The position numbers and the translations under genes are program-made. DNA of 64,000 bases from Molossus alvarezi (lineage: Eukaryota > Chordata > Mammalia > Chiroptera > Molossidae), in assembly GCA_037176705.1 (NCBI GenBank), contig CM073886.1:87703501-87767500 (forward strand), given 5' to 3'. The notes below the pieces were generated by a model. The model was not told the DNA's origin and searched no databases. It saw nothing but the letters and a program-made list of their open reading frames with translations. Positions 9,996 to 20,599 of the stretch are shown here, piece by piece (position 1 is the stretch's first letter; every line of letters starts with the position of its first letter).

Positions 9996-11830
9996 TTTTT
10001 TTTATTATTTATTTATTTTTATTTATTAATTTGTTTTTGTTACAGATGTTTCTCATTTTCCCCCCATTGACACCCTCCTCCCCTTCCCCCCTGCCCATCC
10101 CCAGCTTTGTTGTCTATGTTCATTGGTCATGCATACATGCATGTAAATTCTGTGGTTTATCTCTTTCCCCACAACCCTCCCCCTTGCTCTAAGGCTTGTG
10201 GGTCTGTACCCCACCTCCATGTCTCTGGGTTAATTTTGTTCAGCAGTGTGTTTAGTTCATTATATTCCACAAATAAGTGAGATCATGTGAGATTTGTCTT
10301 TCTCTGCTTGGCTTGTTTCGCTTAGCATAATACTCTCCAGGTCCTTCCAGGCCATCTCAAAGGATAAGAGAACTTTCTTACCGCTGCACAGTATTCCATT
10401 GTGTACATGTACCACAGCTTTTTAATCCACTCATCTACTGATGGACACTTGGGTTGTTTCCAGATCTTAGCTATTGTAAATAGTGCTGCTATGAACATAG
10501 GGGTACATATATTCTTTCTGATTGGTGTTTCAGGTTTCTTAGGATATATTCCTAGAAGTGGGATCACTGGGTCAAATGGCAGTTGAATTTTTAACTTTTT
10601 GAGGTAACACCATAGTGTTTTCCACGGTGGCTGCACCAGTCTGCATTTCCACCAGCAGTGTACTAGTGTCCCCTTTTCTCCACACCCTCGCCACCACTTG
10701 TTGTTTAATGATTTGTTGATGGTGGCCATTCTGACAGGTGTGAAGTGATACCACATAGTTGTTTTAATTTGCATCTCTCTGATGATTAGTGATGTTGAGC
10801 ATTTCTTCATATGTCTCTTGGCCATTTGTATGTCCTTTTTGGAGAGGTGTCTATTTAGGTCCTTTGCCCATTTTTTAATTGGGTTCTTTGTCTTCCTTTT
10901 GTTGAGTTGTATGAACACTCAATATATTTTGGAAATTAACATCTTATCTGATGCATCATTGGTGATTATAATCTCCCATATAGTGGAATCCCTTTCTGTT
11001 TTGATGATTGTTTCTTTTGCTGTGTAGAAGCTTTTGAGTTTGATGTAGTACCATGTGTTCATTTTTTCCTTTGTTTCTGTTGCCTTAGGTGTTGTATCAG
11101 TGAAAATTCTGCTGCATATGATGTCTGAAATTTTGTTACCTACATTTTCTTCTAAAATTTTTATGGATTCATGAGTTACATTTAAGTTTTTTATCCATTT
11201 TGAGTTTATTCTCATGTATGGTGTAAATTGGTGTTCTAGCTTTATTATTTTTTTTGCAGGTAGCTGTCCAATTTTCCCAATGCCATTTATTGAAGAGAAT
11301 TTCTTGACTCCACTGTATGCTCTTGCCACCTTTGTCAAATATTAACTGAGCATATTGTCTTGGGTCAATTTCTGGGTTCTCCATTCTGTTCCATTGATCT
11401 ATCTGCCTGTCCTTGTGTCAGTACCAGGCTGTTCAATTAGAGTGGCTTTGTAGTATAACCTGAAATCTGGTAATGTAATCCCTCTTACTTTGTTCTTCTT
11501 TTTCAAGATTGCTGTGGCTATTTGGGGTCTTTTTTGGTTCAATATAAACGTTTGGAGTGTTCTAGTTCTGTGAAGTATGTCATTGGTATTTTGTTGGGGA
11601 TTGCATTGAATCTATAGATTGCTTTGGGTAGTATGGACATTTTAATGATGTTAATTCTTCCAATCCATGAACAAGGTATGTGCTTCTACTTTTTTATATC
11701 TTCCTCTATTTCTTTTTTCAGTGACCTGTAGTTTTCTGTGAAGAGATCCTATACTTCTTTGGTTAAGTTTATTCCTAGGTATCTTAATTTTTTTGCTGCG
11801 ACAGTAAATGGGATTATATTTTTAGTTTCT
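9996..11830 (-). mobile_element. 5'-truncated L1 (bat lineage) with decayed ORF2 end
   Basis: A-rich tail and 3' UTR (about 9996-10320) are followed on the minus strand by the ORF2 C-terminal region, nearly collinear with 29070-30880 of the second L1. The 198-codon frame at 10322-10918 carries the Cys-rich motif [14 protein letters not shown] and ends like ORF2. Upstream the frame is broken (10919-11338, 11169-11384). Target-site duplication tagtaactcattcttt: left copy at 9978-9993, right copy at 11831 interrupted by a Ves SINE. Endonuclease and reverse transcriptase domains are lost by truncation. Confidence 0.93.
10322..11384 (-). pseudogene. L1 ORF2 C-terminal remnant, frameshifted
   Basis: Three overlapping minus-strand frames (10322-10918, 10919-11338, 11169-11384) together match the ORF2 region from [19 protein letters not shown] to the end. 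Differences from the intact copy at 29329-32302 include frameshifts and a DRTN-like gap near 11225. It is non-functional. Confidence 0.85.
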
Positions 11831-11842
11831 TAGTAACTCATT

Positions 11843-11908
11843 ATTATTATTATTTTTTTCATCCTCACCTGAGGACATTTCTTTATTTTTTGTTCAGATA
11901 GAGTGGGA

Positions 11909-11967
<59 letters not shown>

Positions 11968-12125
11968 CGATGTGAAAGGGACACATCGAGTGGCTGCCTC
12001 CCACAAGGTCCAACCAGGGCCAGGGGCAAACTGCAACTGAGACACGCACCCTTAGCGGGAACCGAACTTGGGTCTCTCTGGACCACAGGCCAACACTCCA
12101 ACTGCTGAGCCCAACTGGCCAGGGC
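11843..12125 (-). mobile_element. Ves SINE inserted in the L1 target-site duplicate
   Basis: Complete Ves on the minus strand. Target-site duplication agtaactcatt at 11832-11842 and 12126-12136, lying inside the right duplicate of the L1 at 9996-11830. The CT-rich middle has expanded into a pure (GA)n array at about 11911-11963. Confidence 0.93.
11911..11963. repeat. (GA)n microsatellite inside a Ves
   Basis: About 26 uninterrupted GA units at the position of the normal Ves CT/GA tract. Confidence 0.9.
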
Positions 12126-12136
12126 AGTAACTCATT

Positions 12137-13129
12137 CTTTACTACAACTGTTAGTAAGTCTGATAGTTTGAGCTTATATACTTGGTTCTGTATATTGAAA
12201 GGATAATGAAAATTTATTAAAAATAATTATAGCAAATTGGCTCTCCCAACCATAAAAGAAAACTAAGTAACCAATTAATGTGTTTGTGTTTGCATAGAAG
12301 CTGATAGCTAAAGCCAAATGGTATAATAAGATCAGTTTTGATTTCACTTTTTGATGGTCTGCCAGTTGAATATTGATATGACTGCATTTATTTATGAGGT
12401 TGCTAATAATTTGAATTGCCCTGTGAGGGCTTGAGTTATTTTATAGAACCATTGTCTCCTGCTTAACTAAATGACATTAATCTGACCCCTCTGAAAGCAG
12501 TGACTTCTGGCCAACTAGAGATTTCTGTCCTGTACTGAGGATGCTCTTAGTAATCGGAATGTGAGCGTGCCGTGGCGGAAAGGCCTGCAGCTTTCTTCAT
12601 ACCTCGGAGACTTTTCTAGGCCCCTGGAAGGTGTTCACAACGTGAGAGGAGGCATGACCAATTTTCTTAAGTGAAAAACCCTTATTTATATAAGCACTTA
12701 TTTACATATAATCGTTCTTCTACCCTACTTTGAACTCAAGTATGTCCTTGAAAGAAATGAATATTATTGTTTTAAAAACTCTGAATTTTTGACTTTTCCA
12801 GTACTCCCTATAAAATTAGTTCAAGTTCACAAGTTTTGCTATATATGTCATTTTGTGCACTTTATGCTTGATTTTCTTATATAAGAACATCAGCCACTTA
12901 AACTGAGAGAAGAATCTCTACCTCCCCTTGCCAAGTTCTGAACAGATGAAATATATTTAGATTAGTTCTATAAGTATTAGAATAGTAGGAATTTAGCACT
13001 GGAATGCAAATTAGATACTATCTAGTCTACTTCCTTCCTTTTTCAGAGAAAGGAAAAATGGTCTAAAAAGGTATGATATCTGGCCAAATTTATATACCTA
13101 GCTGATGATAGAGATGCTACGTTTTCATG
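12137..13129. other. Unique AT-rich sequence
   Basis: About 1 kb in which no repeat, RNA gene or exon was recognised. Confidence 0.45.
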
Positions 13130-13621
13130 CATCCTGTCAGGTGGCACATGCTTTTGATTTTTTCCATTGCTGCTGATGTTAACTTTGATCATTTGATAAA
13201 GGGGTGGGGGGTGTTTCAGTTTTTTCCACTATAAAGCTATTCATTTTCCTTTTGTAATTAATACACATTTTGTGGGAATGTATTTTGAGACTATATATAT
13301 TTATTTTCTCATCAAACTTTTACCAACTATTATCTATTGATGTTTCTTGACTGAATTAATTATTACTATGATGGTTACCAAATGGTATTTTCCAATTCTA
13401 TCATTCCTTCTACAAATGAGTTGGCATTTTATTGAAAGAAAAAGTTTTTCTTTCTCTATTTAGAATTATATAGTGGTGTGGATTTCTTTTTTATTCAATG
13501 GTCTATAATCTATTCCTGTTCCTATTTATTTTTATGTTTAAATTCCCTCAGATGGGCCAGTGGGAAGTGCTTCAAACTTATTTCTGTGTTCTTTTAACAT
13601 GTCTCCATCATTTTAGTTTTC
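13130..13621. mobile_element. Ancient L1M-like repeat, left part
   Basis: The sequence around tatgatggttaccaaatgg, catcaaacttttacc and aacatgtctccatcatttta follows a widespread old mammalian repeat that I associate with L1M elements. It appears to resume at about 18873 (accaagatttgggcactgtg), so the intervening 5.2 kb would be later insertions. I am not certain of the family name. Confidence 0.5.
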
Positions 13622-13679
13622 TCATTTAATTTTTTAGTTGTGGCAAAATACATGAAACACAAAATTTACCATTTTAACC

Positions 13680-13939
13680 TTTTTTTTCTTTTTTATCCTC
13701 ACCCGAGGACATTTTTTTTTTTTTTTTTTTGATAATTTGTTCAGATAGAGTGGGAGGGAGGGGGAGAGAGAGAGAGAAACATCGACGTGAAAGGGACACA
13801 TCGAGTGGTTGCCACCCACATGACCCAACCAGGGCCAGGGACAAACCGCAACTGAGGTACATGCCCTTCGTGGGAATTAAACCCGGGTCTCTCCAGAACG
13901 CAGGCCAACACTCTAACTGCTGAGCCAAACTGGCCAGAG
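13680..13939 (-). mobile_element. Ves SINE
   Basis: Target-site duplication ccattttaacc at 13669-13679 and 13940-13950, exact. Complete Ves with a T-rich (tail-side) stretch at 13711-13730. Confidence 0.94.
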
Positions 13940-14040
13940 CCATTTTAACCATTTTTCAAGTGTGCCATTCAGTGGCATTAAGCACATTCATGATGTTGTG
14001 CAACTATCACCACTAGCTAGTTCCAGAAAAAAATTTTAAA

Positions 14041-14241
14041 GGGAGGGAAAGGGAGAGAGAGAGAGAGAGACAGAAACATCAATGTGAGAGAGACATATTT
14101 GATTGGTTGGTTGCCTCTCGCATGACCCCGACCAGAGCTGGGGATCAACCTGCAACCAAGGTACATGCTCTTGACTGGGAATTGAACTTGAAACTCTTTG
14201 GTCAGAGAACCAATGCTCTAACCACTGAGCAAAACCAGCGA
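14041..14241 (-). mobile_element. tRNA-derived SINE (older)
   Basis: Head at the right (gctggttttgctcagtgg on the minus strand), GA-rich tract at 14041-14090. Target-site duplication ttccagaaaa at 14031-14040 and 14242-14251, exact. Confidence 0.88.
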
Positions 14242-14875
14242 TTCCAGAAAATTTTCATCACCCTAAATGAAAACCACATACTCATTTAGCATTAGTTTTG
14301 CATTTCCCCATCCTTTTAGCATCTGGCAATCAAAAATCTGCTTTCTGTCTCAATGGATTTGACTCTTCTGGATATTTCATATAAATGGAATTGTACAATA
14401 TGAGATCTTTCATGTCTTGCTTTTTTCATTTATTATCTTCAAGATTTATCTATGTTGTAGCAAGTATCAGTACTTTATTATTTATGGTTGAATAATATTT
14501 CATTTACATTTAGGTCTTTGATTCATTTTCAGTTAAAACATTTTTTAAAATTTATCTTTCTTGTTGAGTGTATTACAGATGTCCCTTCCGTTTTTCCCCC
14601 ATTGATGCCCTCCTCCCCTCTTCCAACCCCCTCCTGCCTTCCTCATACTATTGTCTGTTTATTGGTTATGCATATACGTTCTTTGGTTTATCTCTTGTTG
14701 CTCACCTTCCCTGCTTCACTTTGAAGTTCATCAGTCTAACAGCCAATTTGTACTTCTTAATCCCTTCACCATTTTTGCCCATCCCCCCAACCTCCCTTCC
14801 CATCTGGCAACCAACAAAAAGTTCTCTGTATCTATGAGTCTGTTTCTATTCTGCTTATTCATTTTGTTTGTAGAT

Positions 14876-15742
14876 TCAATTGTTGATAGATATGTATTTA
14901 TTGCCATTTTGTTGTTCATGTTTTTGTTGTTGTTCTTCAAGAAGATCTGTCAACATTTCATATAATACTGGTTTGGTGGTGATGAACTCCTTTAACTTTT
15001 TCTTGTCTGGGAAACACTTTATATGGCCATCGATTCTAAACGACAGCTTTGCAGGATAGAGTAATCTTGGCTGTAGGTTCTTGCTTTCCATCACTTTGAA
15101 TGTTTCTTGCCACTCCCTTCTGGTCTTCAAAGTTTCTTTTGAGAAATCAGCTGACAGTTTTCGGGGAACTCCACTGTAGGTAACTAACTGGTTTTCGCTC
15201 GCTGCTTTTAAGATTCTATCTTTGTCTTTAATCTTTTGCATTTGATTATGATGTGTCTTAGTATGGGCCTCTTTGGGGGGTTCATCTTGTTTGGGACTCT
15301 GTGCTTCCCGGACTTGTATGTCTGTTTGCTTCACCAAGTTAGGTAAGTTTTCTGCCATTATTTTTTCAAATAGGTTTCCAATTTCTTGCTTTCTCTCTTC
15401 TTCTGGCACCCCCATGATGCGAATGTTGGTTTGCTTGAAGTTATTCCAGAGGCTTCTTATACTATCCTTTTTTTGGATTCTTTTTTCTTTTTGCTGTTCT
15501 GATTGGGTGTTTTTTGCTTCCTTATATTCCAAATCGATGGTTTGCTTCTTGGCTTCACTTATTCTACTATTGATTCCCTGTAAATTATTTTTTATTTCAG
15601 TTAGTACATCCTTCATTTCTGACTGGTCCCTTTTTATGCTCTGGAGGTCTTCACTAAGTTCCTTGAAGTTCTCACTAAGTCCCTTGAGCATCCTTATAAT
15701 CAGTGTTTTGAACTCTGCATCTGTTACATTGTTAATCTCCAT
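14876..15742 (-). pseudogene. HAL1 ORF1, 288-codon open frame with compensated frameshifts
   Basis: ORF1p binds element RNA as a trimeric chaperone. Order on the minus strand: N-terminal MEINNVTDAEFKTL, coiled coil (about residues 15-70, SENFKELSEDLQSIK), RRM from about residue 100 (IRIMGVPEEERKQEIGNLFE), C-terminal domain (LSADFSKETLKTRREWQETF, LQPRLLYPAKLSFRIDG, FITTKPVLYEML), and a short Q-rich end. Compared with copy 1, a 2-bp loss near 15300 and a 1-bp loss near 15242 offset each other, so residues about 147-167 (SPKQDEPPKEAHTKTHHNQ) are read in the wrong frame. A further one-base shift in an A-run at about 15755 detaches the first ~20-25 residues. It looks intact by length but is probably defective. 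L1 ORF1p is usually about 340 residues. Confidence 0.8.
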
Positions 15743-15769
15743 TTCATTTAGTTTTTTTTCCCCAGAGTT

Positions 15770-17192
15770 TTGTTCTGTTCTTTCATTTGGACATGTTTCT
15801 TTGTCTCCTCATTTTGGCGGTCTCTCTGTGTTTGTTTCTATGAATTAGGTAGAGTTGCTATGTCTCCAGGGCTTCCTAGGGTGGCCTACTGTAGGAGGTA
15901 TTCTGTAGGGTCCAGTGGCACAGCTCCCTCGTCACCCCAGCTGGGCCCTTGAGGTGCACCCCTCGTAAGAACTGTACACCGTTCTGTTGTAATAGTCTTG
16001 ATTACTGTTGGCACATCAATGGGAGGGATTTACTCAGACTGATCAGCTGCAAAGACTGGCTATGTCCACTGACCACTGATCCTAACTACCTTGGAGGATC
16101 AACTATGCAGGGGCCTATCACACAGAACAAGACTTACTTCAGCAGGGCTCTGGTACCCACTGACTCCACTCCTTGAGTGTGTCGTTTGTGGAGGTGGTTG
16201 GGTGGTGGTGCTTCAATGTGATTTGAAGCTGTCCACTGGGTGTGCTGGCTCTGGGGCAAGGTCAGCCACTGCCTGGGTTCTATCCATGGCCACAAAGTGA
16301 TCTGCAGATGGCTGCTTCCTGTGCTGGGCTTGGAGGTGTCCAGGCAAAGCCAAGCTGTGAACCTAGTCTGGCTGCTTCTAGTGCCAGGCCTGAGGCCACT
16401 TAGTGAGAGGTATGGGGCTTACTAAGGCCAGATGCTATTTGTTTGAGAGAATTTAGAAAAATCTGAAGCAGGAAACAAGACAGGCCAATCCTATGGTAAA
16501 GCCACTGAAAACAGCTTGGGTGGGCCTGAAAGTTGGGTGGGGCAGGGCCTCAGGGAATCACCAGGGCAGGGCAAACAGTGCGATCCAGGTTGCTGGAGTC
16601 CCAGACCTGTCTGCTGGCCCTGTGGGGGAAGGGCTCACCAAAGGAACAACAGCCTCTGCCAGCATGTCTGTCCAGGAGAAAGCTGCCTGTTCAGCTCTCA
16701 TCCCAATGCCAAACAACTTAGTTCTTTCCTGTATGTCTCTGGTGTGTTTATTGCTTCCCCCACACTGGAGCCTGGAGGGAGCGAATTCAAGTAAGTCTGT
16801 GCTCGGGCCCTTTAAGAGGAACTACCTGGGACTCCAGAAGCCTCAGCCTCCCTTAGCCTCAATTTTCACTGGTTTTTACAGCCAGAAGTTATGGAGACTT
16901 CTCCTGGTACTGGAACCTTGAGCTGGGATAGGATGGGGACCTCTTATTCCTCAGGGAGGACCTTCACAGCTAGGTATCTTCCTGAATTTTATCTACCATA
17001 CATGGGTGTGGGACCAGCCTGTCTGCATCTCTGCCCCTCCTACCAGTCTCAATGTGGCTTCTTCTTTAATTTTGTAGTTGTAAGACTTCCATTCAGCTCC
17101 ATCAGGTGATTCTGAATGATGGCTGTTCTATAGTTTACTTGTAATTTAGATGTGATACCACATTTACCTATGCCACTATCTTGATGGAAGTC
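15770..17192 (-). promoter_or_regulatory. HAL1 5' UTR (presumed internal promoter), copy 2
   Basis: GC-rich relative to its surroundings. The part at 16405-17192 aligns with 1990-2803 of copy 1; 15850-16405 has no counterpart in copy 1. Promoter activity is a family-based inference. Confidence 0.45.
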
Positions 17193-17308
17193 CTCTTAAA
17201 ATTTTTTATGCATGAGGTAGGAGCCCAACATCATTTTTTTGCATGCAGATATCCAGTTCTCTTAGCACCATTTGTTGAAGAGACTGTTTTTCTGCCCCCT
17301 CCATTATT
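17193..17308 (-). mobile_element. Old L1 ORF2-region fragment
   Basis: In reverse it matches the conserved L1 ORF2 stretch: atgcatgaggtaggagccca, tgcatgcagatatccagttc, agcaccatttgttgaagaga. It is truncated by the HAL1 on the left. Confidence 0.75.
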
Positions 17309-17562
17309 ATTATTATTATTATTATTAATTTTAATCTTCACCTGAGGATATTTTTCTATTGCTTTTTAGAGAGAGTGGAAAAGAGGAAGAGAGAGGGATA
17401 GAGTGGGAGAGAAATATTGATGTGAGAGAGACACATTGATTGGTTGCCTCCTGCACGACCCCAACCAGGGCCAGGGATTGAACCTGCAATTGACTGGAAT
17501 CAAACCCGTGACCCTTTGGTCTGTGGGTCAATGCTCTAACCATTAAGCCAAAATGGCCAGGC
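17309..17562 (-). mobile_element. Ves-type SINE with (ATT)n tail
   Basis: Target-site duplication ccccctccattatt at 17295-17308 and 17563-17576, exact. The tail is an ATT array, and part of the middle region is missing (the box B-proximal sequence is shortened at about 17490). Confidence 0.92.
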
Positions 17563-17576
17563 CCCCCTCCATTATT

Positions 17577-17774
17577 TTTAAGGTACTTTTTTAAAGGCTT
17601 TGAGTTTTATTCAAATTCTTTGGTTTTATATTTGCATTTTTTCTCACATAGAAAGCCTGATTTTGAGATTTATTTTGATATGCTTGTTTCCAAAATACCA
17701 TACCTATACTTTTTAGTAAAGTATATAGACAGAAGTTAAGATTTCTTTATAATTTTGCCTTTTTTTTTGTTTTG
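17577..17774. other. AT-rich sequence, possibly L1 remnant
   Basis: Low-complexity AT-rich text between L1 fragments. The aggcttttgagttttatttc-like wording hints at L1 ORF2, but it is not secure. Confidence 0.3.
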
Positions 17775-18259
17775 TTATTTTTTGAGCTTTATTTGACAAA
17801 TAAAATTATATATATTTTAGGTGTACAGTGTTATGATTTGATATATGTATACATTGTTAGATTACCACAATCAAGTTAACTAAAACATTTATCATCTCAC
17901 ATAGTTCTCCCCCCTTTTTTTCTCTTTTGGTGAGAACACTTAAGATTTACCCTCTTAGAAAATTTCAAGTATATAATACAATGCTATTGAGTATAGTTAT
18001 CATTTTCTAATTAGATACTCAGAAATTTTTCATCTTTTACTGAAAATTTGTACCCTTTGACCTACATTTTCCCATTTCCTCTACCTCCCAGCCCCTGGCA
18101 AACATCATTGTACTCTCTGTTTCTGGACGTTTTTAGATTTCACATGTAAGTGAGAACATACTACTTATTTTTCTCTGGCTTATTTCACTTAGCACAATGC
18201 CCTCAAGGTTTTTTCATGTCATCTCAAATAGCAGGATTTTCTTCTTTTCAATGACTGAA

Positions 18260-18286
18260 CACACACACACACACACACACACACAC
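18260..18286. repeat. (CA)n microsatellite
   Basis: About 13 CA units in the L1M fossil, abutting the target site of the SINE at 18293. Confidence 0.9.
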
Positions 18287-18292
18287 ATTTTC

Positions 18293-18507
18293 CTTCTTTT
18301 TAAAAAAATATGCTTTCATTGATGTTTTTTAGAGGATGGGAGAGAGAGAGAGAAACATCGATGAGAGAAACATCAATTGGCTACCTCCTGCATGTTCCCC
18401 ATTGGGGATCGAGCATGCAATCCGAGCATGTGCCCTGACCAGGAATCAAACTGGGACCTCTTAGTCCATGGGATGACACTCAGTCCACTGAGCCACACTG
18501 GCCGGGA
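18293..18507 (-). mobile_element. tRNA-derived SINE (older Ves-like type)
   Basis: Head at the right (ccggccagtgtggctcagtg on the minus strand). Target-site duplication acacacacattttc on both sides (about 18279-18292, 18508-18521). Confidence 0.9.
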
Positions 18508-18692
18508 ACACACACATTTTCTTTATCCATTCATCTGTCAGTGGACATTTAGGTTGTTTTCATGTCTTGGCTATTGTGAATTGTGTTGCAATAAACATGG
18601 TGGTGCATATATCTCTTTGAGAGAGTGATTTCATTTCCTTTAGATATATCCCCAGAAGTGGGATTGATGGATAATATGACAGTTGTATTTTT

Positions 18693-18789
18693 TTTTTTTT
18701 TTTGTGGTATGTGCCCCTAGCGGGTACCGAACCCGGGACTCTCTGGTCTACAGGCCGACACTCAACCGCTGAGCCAAACTGGCCAGGGC
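18693..18789 (-). mobile_element. Short, tRNA-only Ves SINE
   Basis: Only the tRNA-like part (about 86 nt) is present, ending ...GGGGCACATACCAC and then a pure A tail. Target-site duplication gacagttgtattttt at 18678-18692 and 18790-18804, exact. The middle, CT tract and 3' domain are absent. It shares its end point and sequence variants with the copy at 53708. Confidence 0.93.
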
Positions 18790-18872
18790 GACAGTTGTAT
18801 TTTTAACTCTTTGAGGAACCTCCATACTGTTTTCCATAGTGGCTCTACCAATTTACATTTCTATGAACACGA

Positions 18873-19094
18873 GGGCATCTTAATTTCTAGACTAACAGTA
18901 TTTAATGCAGGCTTTCTCTGCACTAGCCATGGAAGTAGCCATTTTCCCAAGAAGCCTTGGTTCCTTTTAGTAAAGATTAGTATTCAGAAACCAAGATTTG
19001 GGCACTGTGTGTGCTTATTGCTTGGGTGTTGATGCTCCTAGGACCACTCATTGGACAGAGCTATGTACACATATACCTACATACATAATGAAAA
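18873..19094. mobile_element. Ancient L1M-like repeat, right part
   Basis: agccttggttccttttagta, aaaccaagatttgggcactg and ggacagagctatgtacac follow the same old repeat seen at 13130-13621 and continue it across the insertions. Confidence 0.5.
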
Positions 19095-19105
19095 CAGTTA
19101 CTTAA

Positions 19106-19368
19106 GCCCTGGCTGGTTTGGCTCAGCGGTTGGAGTATTGGCCTGCGGTCCAGAGAGACCCGGGTTCGGTTCCCACTTGGGGTACGCACCTCAATTGCAG
19201 TTTGTCCCCAGCCCTGGTTGGGTCGTGTGGGTAGCAACCACTCGATGTGTCCCTTTCACGTCGATGTTTCTCTCACTCTCTCTCCCTCCCACTCTAACTG
19301 AACAAAATATCAAAAAAATGTCCTTGGGTGAGGATAAAAAAACAAAACAAAAACAAAAACAAAAAAAC
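19106..19368 (+). mobile_element. Ves SINE
   Basis: Complete Ves with a (CAAAA)n tail. Target-site duplication cagttacttaa at 19095-19105 and 19369-19379, exact. Confidence 0.95.
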
Positions 19369-19379
19369 CAGTTACTTAA

Positions 19380-19995
19380 CATCAATACCTCCAGTTTCAA
19401 ACTATCATAAAGTTTACTCTAGTTTTCTTACTTTGTATGCGACTCTCTTCTCTAACAGTGAAAAACCTGGCTTTTATTATTCTCCACATACTTAAAACCA
19501 GTCTCTTTCCACTGCCCACACCCCAAGATCTCTTTACTTGACTTGGGCTTTGACACTTTGTGCTGGGCTACCACCACCTCTCTCCTGTGTGGACATCCTC
19601 TTTCCTTGCTTCAGCTTGGACAGCCCCTACTGGGCTGCACAAATGACCTCATTTCTCCCAAGCTTCAACATCCCATGCTTAGCTGCTGCTACTTCCTTCC
19701 CCATAGCCCCTGATACCTACCTGGTTGGCCCCACCTAATAGATTTTGGACTGAATTATTTATGAAGGAAGGAGGAAAGGGAGAAAAAAAGAAAGAAATTA
19801 GATTGATCAATTTTTAGGCTCATAATTTTTTTTTTGTAATCCTATAACTTTTCTGTGTTCAATACACCTCTTACTAATATATATAACCTTTAATAATCAT
19901 TGCAGTGTCTTTGGCAGATGGATTGGTTGGCTATAAATCCTAGCTTAACAGCTTTTTTCCTTTCTCTGTACTTAAAAAAACATACAAACTTTTAG
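19380..19995. other. Unique or unrecognised sequence
   Basis: The first part may extend the ancient repeat ending at 19094. The rest (19500-19740, C/T-rich) shows nothing that I can assign. Confidence 0.35.
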
Positions 19996-20190
19996 GCCCT
20001 GGCTGGGTAGCTCAGTTGGTTGGAGCATGGTCCTGATAGGCCAAGGTTGCGGGTTTGATCCCCAGTCAGGGCACACACAAGAATCAACCAGTGAATACAC
20101 AAATAAGTGGGACAACAAAATTGATGTTTTTCTCTCTCTCATTCCCACTTCCTCTCTCTCTCTAAAATTGATTAAAATAATAAACATTTT
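19996..20190 (+). mobile_element. tRNA-derived SINE of a different subtype
   Basis: Head GCCCTGGCTGGGTAGCTCAG with GTTGCGGGTTTGATCCCC in box B, a distinctive aagaatcaaccagtgaatac middle, then CT tract and A-rich tail. It differs from the other Ves copies in keeping tRNA-like GTAGCTCAGTTGG. Confidence 0.88.
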
Positions 20191-20228
20191 TTGGGGGAAC
20201 TATTTTCAACTTACAAAATATTTACAAA

Positions 20229-20463
20229 GTCCTGGCTGGTTTGGCTCAGTGTTAGAGCATTGGCTTGCAGTCCAGAGAGACCCGGGTTCGGTTCCCGCTA
20301 AGAGCATGTACCTCGGTTGCAGTTTGTCCCCGGCCCTGGTTGGGTCGTGCAGGTAGCAACCACTCAATGTGTCCCTTTCACATTGATGTTTCTCTCTTTC
20401 TCTCTCCCTCCCACTCTATCTAAACAAAAAATGGAAAAATGTCCTTGGATGAGGATAAAAAAA
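20229..20463 (+). mobile_element. Ves SINE
   Basis: Complete Ves. Diverged target-site duplication aatatttacaaag / atatttaccaag. Confidence 0.93.
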
Positions 20464-20599
20464 TATATATTTACCAAGAAAGTACAGTTTTCATGTACTT
20501 CTCACCCATTTTTTTCCCCCTACGTCAACATCTTAGGTGACCACCTCTCTGCACTTTTAAGATATTTCATTAACTTCTAATATCTAGGTTTGCTAACAA

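Larger units (their letters stand above)
13622..14532 (-). mobile_element. L1M 3' UTR fossil, split by two SINEs
   Basis: Pieces 13622-13679, 13940-14040 and 14242-14532 follow the old L1M 3' region in reverse: tggcattaagcacattcatg, gttgtgcaactatcaccac, atctggcaatcaaaaatctg, ggaattgtacaat, ggttgaataatatttcatt. There is no coding remnant here. Confidence 0.75.
14547..17192 (-). mobile_element. Full-length HAL1 (half-L1) retrotransposon, copy 2
   Basis: Minus-strand element starting at 17192 (GACTTCCATCAAGATAGTGG, the L1-type 5' end). It has about 1.4 kb of GC-richer 5' UTR (15770-17192), ORF1 (14876-15742 plus a frameshifted N-terminal piece) and an L1-type 3' UTR ending in an A-rich tail. 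No ORF2 sequence lies between ORF1 and the 3' UTR, which defines HAL1. The likely target-site duplication is imperfect (ttaaaacatttttt near 14533; cttaaaattttttatg near 17195). It sits inside L1M fossils. Confidence 0.85.
17775..18872 (-). mobile_element. L1M (L1MA/MB-like) 3' UTR to ORF2 end
   Basis: In reverse: ttgagctttatttgacaaat, aggtgtacagtgttatgatt, ggtgagaacacttaagattt, cagcccctggcaaacatcat, then the ORF2 end (gtggacatttaggttgtttt, ccccagaagtgggattgatg, ccatactgttttccatagtg). Split by two SINEs and a CA array. Confidence 0.88.
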
